DNA from: Aurantiochytrium sp. KH105
Lineage: Eukaryota; Sar; Bigyra; Thraustochytrida; Thraustochytriidae
Assembly (NCBI GenBank): GCA_003116975.1
Contig: BGKB01000049.1
Coordinates: 124,001-188,000 of the forward strand
DNA: 64,000 nt
Direction of reading: 5' to 3'
Shown: positions 23,349 through 32,960 of the stretch, one piece after another
Layout of the letters: every line of letters starts with the position of its first letter
How positions within the stretch are numbered: position 1 is the first letter of the stretch
Program-made: the position numbers and the translations under genes
Notes under the pieces: generated by a model
The model's input: only the letters and a program-made list of their open reading frames with translations
Told to the model about the DNA's origin: nothing
Database searches by the model: none

Positions 23349-26300
23349 TCAGAAAGCTGGCAAGAGAGGCCGTATACTGGCCTTTGCCTTGGGCGGCAGC
23401 GACGCCAAATGGCGTCGCAGAGACTTGGACAAATCGGGGCTGGCCTTGAGATAAACGCGAAGGCATGCAAGCGCCAAAGGCTGGGTGGCTCGATCGCCCG
23501 CCGCAGCAGCAACAGGCAGTAATAAGGTCGACAGCTGCGCAGCAGGGACGCCGGGGCCATATCGTGTCGCAACAGCATGAATAGCACGCACCGCCTCTCC
23601 ACGCACCTTTACATTGGCGTCTCGGACACTTTCGCATGCAAGCTGGAACAAACCAGGGTGCATTTCGTTCGTAAGTGCAGCCTGAAGACCTCGCGCGGCG
23701 TGCAACCGTGCCTGCCAATCGCGTGCGCGTAGACCCGAAACCAAGTCTGCGTGCAAGTCGAGAGAAGTTGCCGAAAAGGTCCTCGTCGGGGCCTGTCCGT
23801 GGCCATGAGGTGGAATCTGATTCGTCTGAATTGGCTGCTGACGCGCCCGCGACGTACGCGCTGCATGAGTTGGCTGTTTCCTGGCAAGCGGTGAAGCCCC
23901 AATGCGTTCCAGATGGAGCTGCTGTTTTCGATCAAGGTTCTGTGTCTCGTTGAGCTGCATGAGAATACCCTTGGCAGCAGCACGAGCCTCGACTGAGTTG
24001 TCGTGCAAAAGCTTGTCCTTGGCGCAGGAAACAACGCGCCCTGCGTCGTAGGCCGTTGGCGGCGAGGTTTGCACAATAGAGTGCAGGGCATTCGCAGCAT
24101 TGGCGCGCGCGCGCGCATTTGGGTGAGCATGACAGTGCTGCAAGAGCGACGAGCAAAATTTGTTGGCCGGGAAACTCTGCACACATGCATCGAGGGCACT
24201 GCGCGCTTCCTGTGCAAGAAAAGTGCTTGCATCAATGGACCGTTTGATGAGTGCTCCCACGATGGCGTCCACAAGCGCAGGGGACTGTTCCCTCCAAAAT
24301 CCTCTGCCATTGTCGCTAATGAGAAAGTGCAGGCATAGTAGACTGCTCTTGGAAAGGCTTGAGCGCAGGCTCGATGTGAGCTTGATGACGGCCTGAATCA
24401 CCGCTGCGTCCGAACGGCAGTTTGGAGGAAGCACGCCTGTGTGTTGATTACTTTTGATGGCGTTCAGGACCCGGACCTGATCTTGCCATTGCGAGTCATC
24501 CAGCAAGAGCTTGACGATTCCGTCCGATGTCGCAGGCAGACTTTCGCGCGCTGACAACTTGGGTGGCGGCTCGTACTCGTTCAGGCCTTCGTGACTCGTC
24601 CCGCTGCTGGCGTTGCTCGAAGCCGCGCGTTCACTTCTTGAAGTCGTAATGTTGTTGCTATTGTGCATCACGTCAGCGGTCCTTCTATTGTGGCCCTTGT
24701 CTTGGCCCTGTTCCCCGTGGCCTTGCAAGGGCGCACTACGTTGCCTTGAAATGGTCGCTCTGCGCGAAGGCCCAGCATTGTTTGGATGCGTCGCACTTAA
24801 GCTACGCGCAACGCGCTCTTGACTGGATTCCTTCGGCTCAGAAAGAAGTTCACGATGATGCATTGTGCTCGAAAGATGTTCAACAATGCCTTCTCGACGC
24901 GCGAAAGAATCATGGCCTCGACGCATGGGCGACTGTTCTGGGTGTTGGTGCTCCTCCACCTCGGCGTCAAGGGCGTCATAGGCTCCTCTTGTGCTTATAC
25001 GCGAGGCATCTCTGTTCATTGATGAAGCCGTTTCCACATAGTTTGCGCTTGCAGCAGCAATGGCGGCGGTTGTTGCGACCGCGGTTGAGTGAAGGGCGCC
25101 GCGAGCGGCGGCAACGGCGAGTTCGTGCCGTGGTGCTCCCATTGTGGAAGGTGGTCGCCCATTTTCGGAGCTGACAGACCGTGCCGAAGATGCAGAAAGT
25201 GGCGAAGAGCGTGCTGACATGCGCGAGCGTCCAGCGCTCTGCGGTCGCAAATCGTCGCTACTGGCAGCGCTGCCAAGACGTTTACGACCGCTGGTCTTGC
25301 GCTTTAGCGTGCTGAGCTGTGCGGTCATCTTCATCATGCTGTTGCCAGCATTGGAGAACACAGATGCGGGCGCGGGCGATGGCGAGGACGAGCTTGACGA
25401 CGCCAGTGCTGTGCGACTTGGTAATGAGGCAGTTTCCGGGTTGCTGTTGTGGGCACTCTCGAGCTCGCTGAGGTCGAGAGAAGGTTTGCGCAAGTACGCG
25501 GAGGCTGGTGAAGCGACTCGCGCTGATGCCGGGGCGCAAGAGGCAGGCTGCGCGGTTGAGATGCTTGCCGAAGAGCGCTGCGCCGTCGTCTGAGGCGCAG
25601 ACGCAGGGTGAGAAGGGCCGGACACGACGGTTGTTTTCCTTGTCGTTCGTGGACCCTCTCGAGAGCGCTCGCGCTTGGTAATGACGGAAACCATGGGGTG
25701 GGAGGACACAATGTCGAAGCAAGTGTCGTGGTGGAAGTGCGCTGCTGCTGCGGTCAATGCAGCTTCAGACACTTCAATGTCAAAGCTTTCAATCATGGGC
25801 AAAAGTGTGAGGAGAATGTCTCGAGAGGACTTGGGGTGCGGCTCAATGGCGGCAGCTAGCGCACGAAGGCCGTCCACGGATGTGTCAAGAGGACCCTCCT
25901 TGACGAGATGCCAGAGCGTCCAGGAAAGACTAGGTCCCACAAGGTCTTGCCCTAGGCCTTCGGCGACATCGTCTCCCTTTCGCTCCAGATCCACAAGGGA
26001 CGTGTTGCCGATGTTGATGGTGCGCTCCATGAGATTTTCGTGGTACGCAAGCAAGGCGCGTGTGAAGCGTCGATGGAAGCTGCGCGGGCCAAGGAGCGAG
26101 CGAAGGTGCAGGAGGGCTTGCTCGGCTCCGACGGTCGTTTCTGGCTGGGCACACAGCCTCACAAGGTGGGGGAGGACTCGAATCCAGCCAATGTTGTCCC
26201 TGTCTTCATCGGGTAGCGAGGAGCACGCTTGCATGACGCGGCCAATGGCCAGGGCACATTCCTTTTGGACCTCGAGGGACGGATTGTTAAGCCCCGCTTC

Positions 26301-26537
26301 GCTACAAAGCGCGCGAACAAGCATGCGTCCGAGACCAACGAGTTTGATGAGTCTGCCAAGGGCGTCGAGTCCTGCGGCGCGAAGTCCGGGACGATCGCTG
26401 CAAGCGATGGTCACCAGTCTTGGGAAGATGAGCGGACCGTAGTCGAAGAGCAGCTTTCGCTCGTTGGCGCTGCCGTCCGCATACTCTGCCAGACGAGCGG
26501 CAAAGGCGCCGTCGTCTGCCGGCCAGTCCGCGGCCAT
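23349..26537 (-). CDS. TOG/HEAT-array microtubule-associated protein (CLASP/crescerin-like)
   Basis: A 1062-residue protein from the first ATG at 26537. Residues 1-286 are helical pairs of HEAT type (for example PGLRAAGLDALGRLIKLVG and QKECALAIGRVM). A disordered Ser/Ala/Arg-rich linker spans about 290-660. A second helical array (about 665-870) has WQDQVRVLNAIKSN and ARANAANALHSIVQ, and a third (about 920-1062) has DWQARLHAARGLQAAL and VKVRGEAVRAIHAVA. The W/RxxRxxAxxxL loops are typical of TOG domains, which bind tubulin and control microtubule growth. CLASP and crescerin/TOGARAM proteins have this order of arrays split by a long linker. I cannot choose between them. The first array may be short at its N terminus, so an upstream exon is possible. 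Confidence 0.7.
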   Translation of the reverse strand: MAADWPADDGAFAARLAEYADGSANERKLLFDYGPLIFPRLVTIACSDRPGLRAAGLDALGRLIKLVGLGRMLVRALCSEAGLNNPSLEVQKECALAIGRVMQACSSLPDEDRDNIGWIRVLPHLVRLCAQPETTVGAEQALLHLRSLLGPRSFHRRFTRALLAYHENLMERTINIGNTSLVDLERKGDDVAEGLGQDLVGPSLSWTLWHLVKEGPLDTSVDGLRALAAAIEPHPKSSRDILLTLLPMIESFDIEVSEAALTAAAAHFHHDTCFDIVSSHPMVSVITKRERSREGPRTTRKTTVVSGPSHPASAPQTTAQRSSASISTAQPASCAPASARVASPASAYLRKPSLDLSELESAHNSNPETASLPSRTALASSSSSSPSPAPASVFSNAGNSMMKMTAQLSTLKRKTSGRKRLGSAASSDDLRPQSAGRSRMSARSSPLSASSARSVSSENGRPPSTMGAPRHELAVAAARGALHSTAVATTAAIAAASANYVETASSMNRDASRISTRGAYDALDAEVEEHQHPEQSPMRRGHDSFARREGIVEHLSSTMHHRELLSEPKESSQERVARSLSATHPNNAGPSRRATISRQRSAPLQGHGEQGQDKGHNRRTADVMHNSNNITTSRSERAASSNASSGTSHEGLNEYEPPPKLSARESLPATSDGIVKLLLDDSQWQDQVRVLNAIKSNQHTGVLPPNCRSDAAVIQAVIKLTSSLRSSLSKSSLLCLHFLISDNGRGFWREQSPALVDAIVGALIKRSIDASTFLAQEARSALDACVQSFPANKFCSSLLQHCHAHPNARARANAANALHSIVQTSPPTAYDAGRVVSCAKDKLLHDNSVEARAAAKGILMQLNETQNLDRKQQLHLERIGASPLARKQPTHAARTSRARQQPIQTNQIPPHGHGQAPTRTFSATSLDLHADLVSGLRARDWQARLHAARGLQAALTNEMHPGLFQLACESVRDANVKVRGEAVRAIHAVATRYGPGVPAAQLSTLLLPVAAAAGDRATQPLALACLRVYLKASPDLSKSLRRHLASLPPKAKASIRPLLPAF

Positions 26538-28565
26538 CGCTCGGAGCTCTGGGTCACTTGCCACTTATCACGAACAGTGCAGCGCAGCGTCTATCGCCGG
26601 GCCGTTCGACCTTGGCCTGCCCGCCTGCGTTCTCCTGGACTCTAAAGCACGCTGGCGCGCCTCGCCATACGTCGCGGCAGGTCGGCCTCCGGCAAGCTGC
26701 CCTCGATCGAGCGGCCCGTCGGCGAGCTCCTCGTCGTCGAGCTCCTCGACGTCGAGCTGCTCGCGCTCCGTGAACGTAAACGTGTGCGCCCGAGCCTCCC
26801 CGGCTCGCGCCCGCCGCCGGCGACGAGCTCGACGCGCGGCTGCTGCTTCGCGAGCTGGCCTTGCGCGCGTCCGCCCGCCCGCTTGCCCGCCTGCCTGCGT
26901 GCCTGCCTGCAGCCCCGTCTCCGCGCGCCGGGCAGGGCCCGCTGGCCTGGCGCGGCGGTGCTGGCGCCGCGGTCGCTTTGCGAGCGGGTCATGACGCCGC
27001 CGCCGCGCTCGACGAAACGAGGCGCGTAACAGTTTTTTTCGTCCCTTTGGGGCCGGCGAGGCACCCAATTCGCGGAGGGCAGGGGACGCTGAGATCCGTT
27101 TAGTGCTCGTGCTCCTGGGCCGGACCGCGAAGGGGATGGCGGCGAGGGAGGACCCGGAGGCCGCAGGGCTTGGCGCGAGGGGGCTTCTGGCGCGCGTCAT
27201 GGAGCTTGCTTTGATTGCGATTGGGGGGTGTGGCAGGTGATTGATGGTTCTGACTTTTGGGGTGCTTTCTTCTTTCTCACTGGCGCGTCATGGCTGCGAC
27301 AGGGAAGAGATTGCGCGGCTCGTGGCGACGTCAGCTGGTTGTTCGACGATGAGGAGGAGGACGACACGGAGAGCAGCATAGCACCGAGAAAAGTTGTAGC
27401 AGAAGCAAAAGGGCAAAGGCGGATAAAGTTTGTGCAGAGGCAAGAAGGCTTGCAGTTGCCAGTTGTTGCAGTTGCTTTCCAGCGTGAGCGCGTGCTGGTG
27501 TGCGTGCCATGCAGACAACACTTGTTATCTTCGACCCGCGAGATGGAAACGCAAGCAGTTTTGTAAGCTTTTGGAGCGAGCGAGGCTCCGGGCCTCGGCG
27601 CGATGGCAAAGACACGAATCGCCATGCGACACGCAGCAGAATTCAGAGCTTGCGGGAGGCGAGGATTCGGGGTAGGCTGCTCGATTCAGAGTGGCGGGTG
27701 CATGACTGACTGCTCCGGCTTCGTGGAGGTCTGCCGCAGAAGCCGTCGACGAAGCATCGATCGATCGTTGGCGAGGATTTGTGCGGCAAACCAGCCGTCC
27801 AGCGAAGACTCCGACCGCGAACAGCAAGCCACACCTCGCCGTGCCGTCTTGAAGGTATGTATTCCCAGAAAAAGGACATACCTCGAGTCCCGCCTCCCTC
27901 GTTCGTCCCGAGAATTCACGTTGCTCGCTCGCTCGCTCGCTCGTGCGTGCACGAAGTTTTTCTCGTCCATGGCGCGTGGGAGCAGCTGCGAGCGGCCTTG
28001 ATCTTCCGCTTGCGCCGGGACTGCCATGGCAGCCAGGCACGCGCTCGCGGCGCGGCACGTGCAGCGCCGCGTCTTCTGAACCACCCTACCGCCGCCCTTT
28101 GTCAATTCGCGCCGCGTCCGCCGCGCAAGCGAAGCAGGGGGCCGGGGCGCCCTGCTCCGCCGCCTTGCGGGCGCCGCGAAAAGGAGGCGCGGCCGCGGCG
28201 CACACACGCACACCAGAGGAGGCGAGACGAACAAGCCCCGCGACGACGACGCGAGCGCACGCACGGACGGCTCCTGCCGGCAGACCTGCAACGCGGGCTC
28301 GAGGCGGCAAACCGGAAACGAGCAAGCGATTGAGGCGGAAGAACGAGGCGGAGAAAAGGCGCGAAGGCGAGCGAGAAGGTCACCGCTTCGTTGATTCTAG
28401 GTCCCAAAGCCTCAACACCTGGCTGCCGGCTGGGCTTTCTCGGCGAACCTTGGGCGCGCTCTGCCAGGCGAGAAGACGGGGAGGGACTAGAGCCGAGCGA
28501 GCGGGGTCTGCGTGTACTTGTACGTCGCGAGGTAGCGAGCGTGCGTGCGTGGTGGAGCACGCGAG
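26538..28565. other. Divergent intergenic region between the TOG and exchanger genes
   Basis: About 2 kb without a supported gene. GC-rich near the TOG start (26.6-27.0 kb), more balanced around 27.2-27.7 kb, then GC-rich again. A (GCTC)n tract is at 27925-27950, and GTGCGTGCGTGG-type units lie just before the exchanger ATG. Open frames here give no recognisable domain. Confidence 0.5.
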
Positions 28566-31500
28566 ATGTCGGAAAACCTGCCGGGCAATGACACCGAGGA
28601 TGTCGACTCGTACAAGGCGGTGCTGTTCCCGTTCTTTACGATCATCGTGGGCGTCTCGGTCTCATATCTACTCTCGCGACGCGCACCCGATGTGCCGTAC
28701 ACGGCCGTCATGTACATAATCGGCGTAGTCATGGGCGTGGTGACGTCCGAAACGAGCACCGACAATGTCCTCAAAGAGTCGATCAATCTGTGGTCAAACA
28801 TCGACCCGGAGCTTCTGCTCTTGACGTTTTTGCCAGCGCTCATCTTTGGCGATGTCTTGCAGGTCAAGTGGCATGAATTCCGAAAGTCGCTGCCTCAGAC
28901 GCTCTCGCTGGCATTCCCGGGCGTCTTGGTCGGGACCATTTTGACTGGATCGGCGGTGTACTATGTGTTTCCAATGGGGTGGTCGTGGAACCTGTGCCTT
29001 ACGCTCGGCGCCATCCTCTCTGCAACGGATCCCGTGGCCGTAACGGCGACGCTGGAAGACGTGGGCGCCCCTCCTCGACTTCGTATGGTGGTGGAAGGCG
29101 AGGCGATGCTCAATGACGGTTCAGCCATTGTGTTTTTCACGATCTTCTCCGAGTTGTACCTTGCCGAAAAGGGTGAGGAAGGTATTGGTGAGTCGTACGA
29201 TATTCCCACGGGCGTGGGCAAGTTCTTTCAAATGAGCGTGGGTGGCGCTCTCGTGGGCGTCGCCTTTTCAATCATGCTCAATCTCGTCTTGTGGCTGCTC
29301 AATCGTAAGTTGGGAGCCCGCGACTCTGTTTTGCAGGTTGCATCGACAATTGCCTTTGCGTACATGAGCTACTTTGTGGCCGAAGTTGTGGCAGGTACAA
29401 GCGGTGTGCTCTCGGTCGTCTTTTGCGGCATTCTCACGTCGGCCGTGGGCTTGACCCTGGTCCATGATCAAACGCTGCTGCACAACGTCTGGAGCATGAT
29501 CGAGTTTCTTGGTAACACGATTCTATTTACGCTGGGTGGCGTTGTCTGGGGCGAGTCGATGGTGGGCGCGAGCCCTCAATTTGCCACCGGGGCCTATGCG
29601 TACATTTTCGTGCTCTTTGCGTTCATGACACTGATTCGCATTGTAGTGCTCTTGGTATTTTACCCGGTCGTGGCCTACACTGGACTGGGCGCGAATGTTG
29701 CCGAGCACGTGGTCATGTGGTGGGGTGGTTTGCGCGGCGCCGTGGGCATTGCCCTCGCGCTCTCTATTTCCAATGATGCCTCGCAGTTCGAGAGCGAGGA
29801 GTTGCAGGAGGAAGCGACGCGGGAAACTGCGGTTCTTTTTGGGTTTGTGGGCGCCATGGCACTCCTCACCTTGGTGGTGAATGCTCCAACCATGGAGCCC
29901 TTGCTGAACAAGCTTGGCCTCATCGGGTCCTCAGCAGCACGCGTACAGATGGTGCAGAGCTGGCACGAAGGCATGCGCCGCGAGCTTGTCGACAAGTTGG
30001 CAAGTCTCCTGGAGCAGCCCAAGTTTGCCTTGTGTAATCTGGACCTTGTTCGCTTTCACGTCCCGGCCCTCGCCGAACTGACGGACGACGAGATTGACCG
30101 GGCGCGTGAGGTTTGTCGCAGCGAGAATGCTGAGAAAGTTGCTCTCGAGACTGAGGCAGGCGTTTCAGACGCGGACCTTTTGCTTGCATTCCAGAGCAGC
30201 GAGAGCGCCAGCAGTGGACAGGATTTCTTGCCGCTGCCAGAACCGCAAGACGAGCCGGTTTCGCCTTTGATAAAGCGGCGGAGCTGGCGCGACATTCGAG
30301 CCAGCCCGCGGCCTCAGGACGGCAGTCCAAGTCATGTGGTGTCTGCAGGCGCAGTGCTCGACGGGACGCGATTTCACGGAAGGAGAGAGTCGCCAAACCC
30401 AATTGCTCGAGGCGGCGGGGCAAATGAAGACAATTTTGACCTCGAGATGGCGCCAAGGCGCGAAGAGTTGCAAGATTCCTTTCCTGACGCCGCAGCAGCG
30501 GGAGGAGAAGCAGAAGCGGGTCAAGAAGGCGATGAAGGCAGGCTGGAGGATGGTCAGGCCAGGCTGAGCCAGCCAAAGCGGCATTCCGACAGCGATCTTC
30601 GCAAGCTTTCGAACCGCCCACGCATGGTTGCAACGCCAACGCGTGGGCCCTCGCGCGCCCTTTCGGTGGAAGAAGGCACGCGAATGGCTTCAGAGAGATA
30701 TGCCGAGGATCAAGAGGCGGATGATCGCATGCGGAGGGCGAATCACGTGAGTGTGCGGCTACGTCGTCAAGGTGCCGGTAACGTGGAGCTGCCCCAGTAC
30801 GCGCAGCGGGACCTGCACAAGCTGGTGCGCCGTGCCGAGCTTGAGGAGGGCCGTGCCAAGGGCGATGAGGAGCGCGAATTCAAGCAGCGCGCCAAGGAGC
30901 TACGCGAAGTCTTTGTGAATATGCAGCGGTATTGTTACTGGAAGCAGATTGAGAATGGCGAGCTCTCGGGTCACACTTTTGTGGACTATACGCTGTTGCA
31001 GTCGCTCGAGGTTTCATCCGCAAATATCGCGCAAGGTGGCGAGCTCGCGGACTGGGCAATTCTGCAGGATGTTGGTGACACACGACAGTCAAAATTTGAG
31101 GCGATGATCGGCACTTTCTTGTACTATGGTTGTGGCGCGAGCTATGAGCTAGCTCGTCAGCACGAGAATCAGCTGCGCGTGATTATCGCCTCAGCCTTTG
31201 TGGATGCGCATCGCAAGGCGCAGCGCGAGTTGAGCTTGCAATTTTCGTCGTCGGACCCGCGTCTTGATCGCGAGTTGCATCTTGTGCTGCTCGAGTCCCA
31301 ACGCGAAGTGAGCAAGGCTCGCGAGTACATCAACAGTGCTCCCGACGATCTTGTGGTCATTTGGGTCTCACATTTGGTTGCTGTTCTTATTTTGAATGTG
31401 CAGACTCGTCTTATTCGTCGTGGCCAGTCGCATGGTTACCTCTTGGATAGAGAGGTCCAGTCTCTGTACGACACGGTGAATTCCGCTCTCTCACGCGTCC

Positions 31501-31619
31501 GCTATTGTACGGGTCACAGGTGGGACGAAGGCGACCCGGAGGTGGTCGCGGAGAGTCGCAGGGAGTCGTCCCAATCCTCATCGGCCGCCTCGCAGTCCTC
31601 GAAATGGTCAATGAGATGA
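28566..31619 (+). CDS. Plasma-membrane Na+/H+ exchanger, SOS1/NHE-like (CPA1)
   Basis: A 1017-residue protein starting MSENLPGND; a GTG seven codons earlier is not a likely eukaryotic start. Residues ~15-440 form about twelve membrane helices. The transport core has SATDPVAV at 152-159 and EGEAMLNDGSA at 177-187, the extended unwound-helix and ND motifs of electroneutral Na+/H+ antiporters; N183-D184 are the expected ion-binding pair. WWGGLRGAVGIALAL matches the conserved late helix with its arginine. The C-terminal ~570 residues are cytosolic, partly disordered and partly helical, as in plant SOS1 and animal NHE regulatory tails. I see no clear cyclic-nucleotide-binding domain. The predicted role is sodium export and pH control, fitting a marine or saline organism. 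Confidence 0.93.
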   Translation: MSENLPGNDTEDVDSYKAVLFPFFTIIVGVSVSYLLSRRAPDVPYTAVMYIIGVVMGVVTSETSTDNVLKESINLWSNIDPELLLLTFLPALIFGDVLQVKWHEFRKSLPQTLSLAFPGVLVGTILTGSAVYYVFPMGWSWNLCLTLGAILSATDPVAVTATLEDVGAPPRLRMVVEGEAMLNDGSAIVFFTIFSELYLAEKGEEGIGESYDIPTGVGKFFQMSVGGALVGVAFSIMLNLVLWLLNRKLGARDSVLQVASTIAFAYMSYFVAEVVAGTSGVLSVVFCGILTSAVGLTLVHDQTLLHNVWSMIEFLGNTILFTLGGVVWGESMVGASPQFATGAYAYIFVLFAFMTLIRIVVLLVFYPVVAYTGLGANVAEHVVMWWGGLRGAVGIALALSISNDASQFESEELQEEATRETAVLFGFVGAMALLTLVVNAPTMEPLLNKLGLIGSSAARVQMVQSWHEGMRRELVDKLASLLEQPKFALCNLDLVRFHVPALAELTDDEIDRAREVCRSENAEKVALETEAGVSDADLLLAFQSSESASSGQDFLPLPEPQDEPVSPLIKRRSWRDIRASPRPQDGSPSHVVSAGAVLDGTRFHGRRESPNPIARGGGANEDNFDLEMAPRREELQDSFPDAAAAGGEAEAGQEGDEGRLEDGQARLSQPKRHSDSDLRKLSNRPRMVATPTRGPSRALSVEEGTRMASERYAEDQEADDRMRRANHVSVRLRRQGAGNVELPQYAQRDLHKLVRRAELEEGRAKGDEEREFKQRAKELREVFVNMQRYCYWKQIENGELSGHTFVDYTLLQSLEVSSANIAQGGELADWAILQDVGDTRQSKFEAMIGTFLYYGCGASYELARQHENQLRVIIASAFVDAHRKAQRELSLQFSSSDPRLDRELHLVLLESQREVSKAREYINSAPDDLVVIWVSHLVAVLILNVQTRLIRRGQSHGYLLDREVQSLYDTVNSALSRVRYCTGHRWDEGDPEVVAESRRESSQSSSAASQSSKWSMR

Positions 31620-31714
31620 TCACGACGTTCAATTCGGGCCTCTCATTGGGCGATGGAAGATTGTGTTGAGAATTTTATAAAAGAAATAATAGTAGAGGAG
31701 ATCGTTTGAAGCCA
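31620..31714. other. 3' flank of the exchanger gene
   Basis: A short AT-rich flank with ATTTTATAAAAGAAATAATA, probably containing the polyadenylation region. The satellite begins just after it. Confidence 0.5.
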
Positions 31715-32960
31715 AGCTTGCGTGTTCTTGCAATCAATGCTGGCAAAGTTGAGTTCTTGTGCTTTAAGTTGTCCGCCACGTAAATGCGGGTGTCCTTGTC
31801 ATTTGCTGGAATTGCGTTCTTGTGTGCGGAAAAGCATTCATTCACTCGTTGCTCAGCCACGTATAGAAGAAATCATTACGGCGCATTGTCTTCAGAGATT
31901 GCGTTCTTGTGAGAGGTGGGTTTGATTTTATCATGGGTGCATGACTTTTGAGCAAGCTTCGGAAATGGTCGCTCCATCAAGGATGGGCGAGCTAAATGCT
32001 TCCCCCTTGGCATCCCGATCTTTCCGAGTTGGCGCGTTCTTGCGACCAAAATTGGCAAGATTGATGTGAGTTCTTGCGCGTCGCATTGTCCGCCACGTGA
32101 TTGCGTTTTATGACATCGTTAGCAGTGATTGTGTTCATGTGCGGCAAGGATATTGTTTATTTGCTGGGAGCGGTTCCTTCTCTCGGCCACCATGACGACG
32201 CATCGTCTTCAGAGATTGCGTTCTTGTGAGAGGTGCGATCGCTTGTACTGTGGGGTGAATGCCTGTTGAGCGAGCTTCGGAAATGGTCGCTCCATCAAGG
32301 ATGGGCGAGCTAACTATTTCCCCCTTGGCATCCCGATCTTTTTCGAGTTTGCGCGTTCTTGAGACCAAAATTGGCAAGATTGAGTTCTTGTGCTTCAACT
32401 TGCCCCCGCGTAGGTGCGTTTTATGACATCGTTAGCAGTGATTGTGTTCTTGTGCGGCAAGGTTATTGTTCATTTGCTGGGAACGGTTCCTTCTCTCGGC
32501 CACCATGACGACGCATCGTCTTCAGAGATTGCGTTCTTGTGAGAGGTGCGATCGCTTGTACTGTGGGGTGAATGCCTGTTGAGCGAGCTTCGGAAAAGAT
32601 CGCTCCAACAAGTCTGGGCGAGCTAGATGCTTCCCTTGGCATCCCGATCTTTTTCGAGTTTGCGCGTTCTTGCGACAAATCGCGGACCTGACCGTATTCT
32701 TGTGCGTCGCGTTGTCCGCCACGTGAATGCGTTTGTCATTATCATTTGCAGAGATTGCGTTCTTGTGCGTCACGACATTCACTTACCAGCTGGAAGCGAT
32801 TCTTTTCAGCCAGCACGACGACGCATCGTGTTCAGAGATTCTGTTCTTGTGAGAGGTGCTTGTACTGTGGGGTGAATGCCTGTTGAGCAAGCTTCAAAGC
32901 AATTCTGTTCGAGCCCGATGCTTCCGTGGCCGTTGGCACCATCCCGATTATCTCCGATAT
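31715..32960. repeat. Tandem satellite, about 313-bp period, four units
   Basis: Anchor CTTCAGAGATTGCGTTCTTG starts at 31890, 32207 and 32520, with a diverged copy at 32830: spacings 317, 313 and 310. A second anchor, CGCGTTCTTGCGA or a close variant, falls near 31720, 32032, 32354 and 32663. Shared blocks include TGGGGTGAATGCCTGTTGAG, GACGACGCATCGTC and GGCATCCCGATCTTT. Each unit contains about four copies of a short motif, consensus TTGCGTTCTTGTG, at uneven spacing, so the 313-bp unit looks like a higher-order repeat built from it. The two middle units are most alike; outer units diverge. No coding function is supported; minus-strand open frames merely mirror the repeat. Confidence 0.93.

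Noticed and set aside
26568-27200. Minus-strand frame adjoining the TOG gene start, possible upstream exon
   Set aside because: Arg/Ala/Gln-rich low-complexity translation; no splice signals I can defend, although an upstream exon cannot be excluded.
32135-32678. Small minus-strand frames repeating RTQSLKTMRRHGG
   Set aside because: They follow the satellite unit and differ only where the repeat differs; there is no independent sign of coding.
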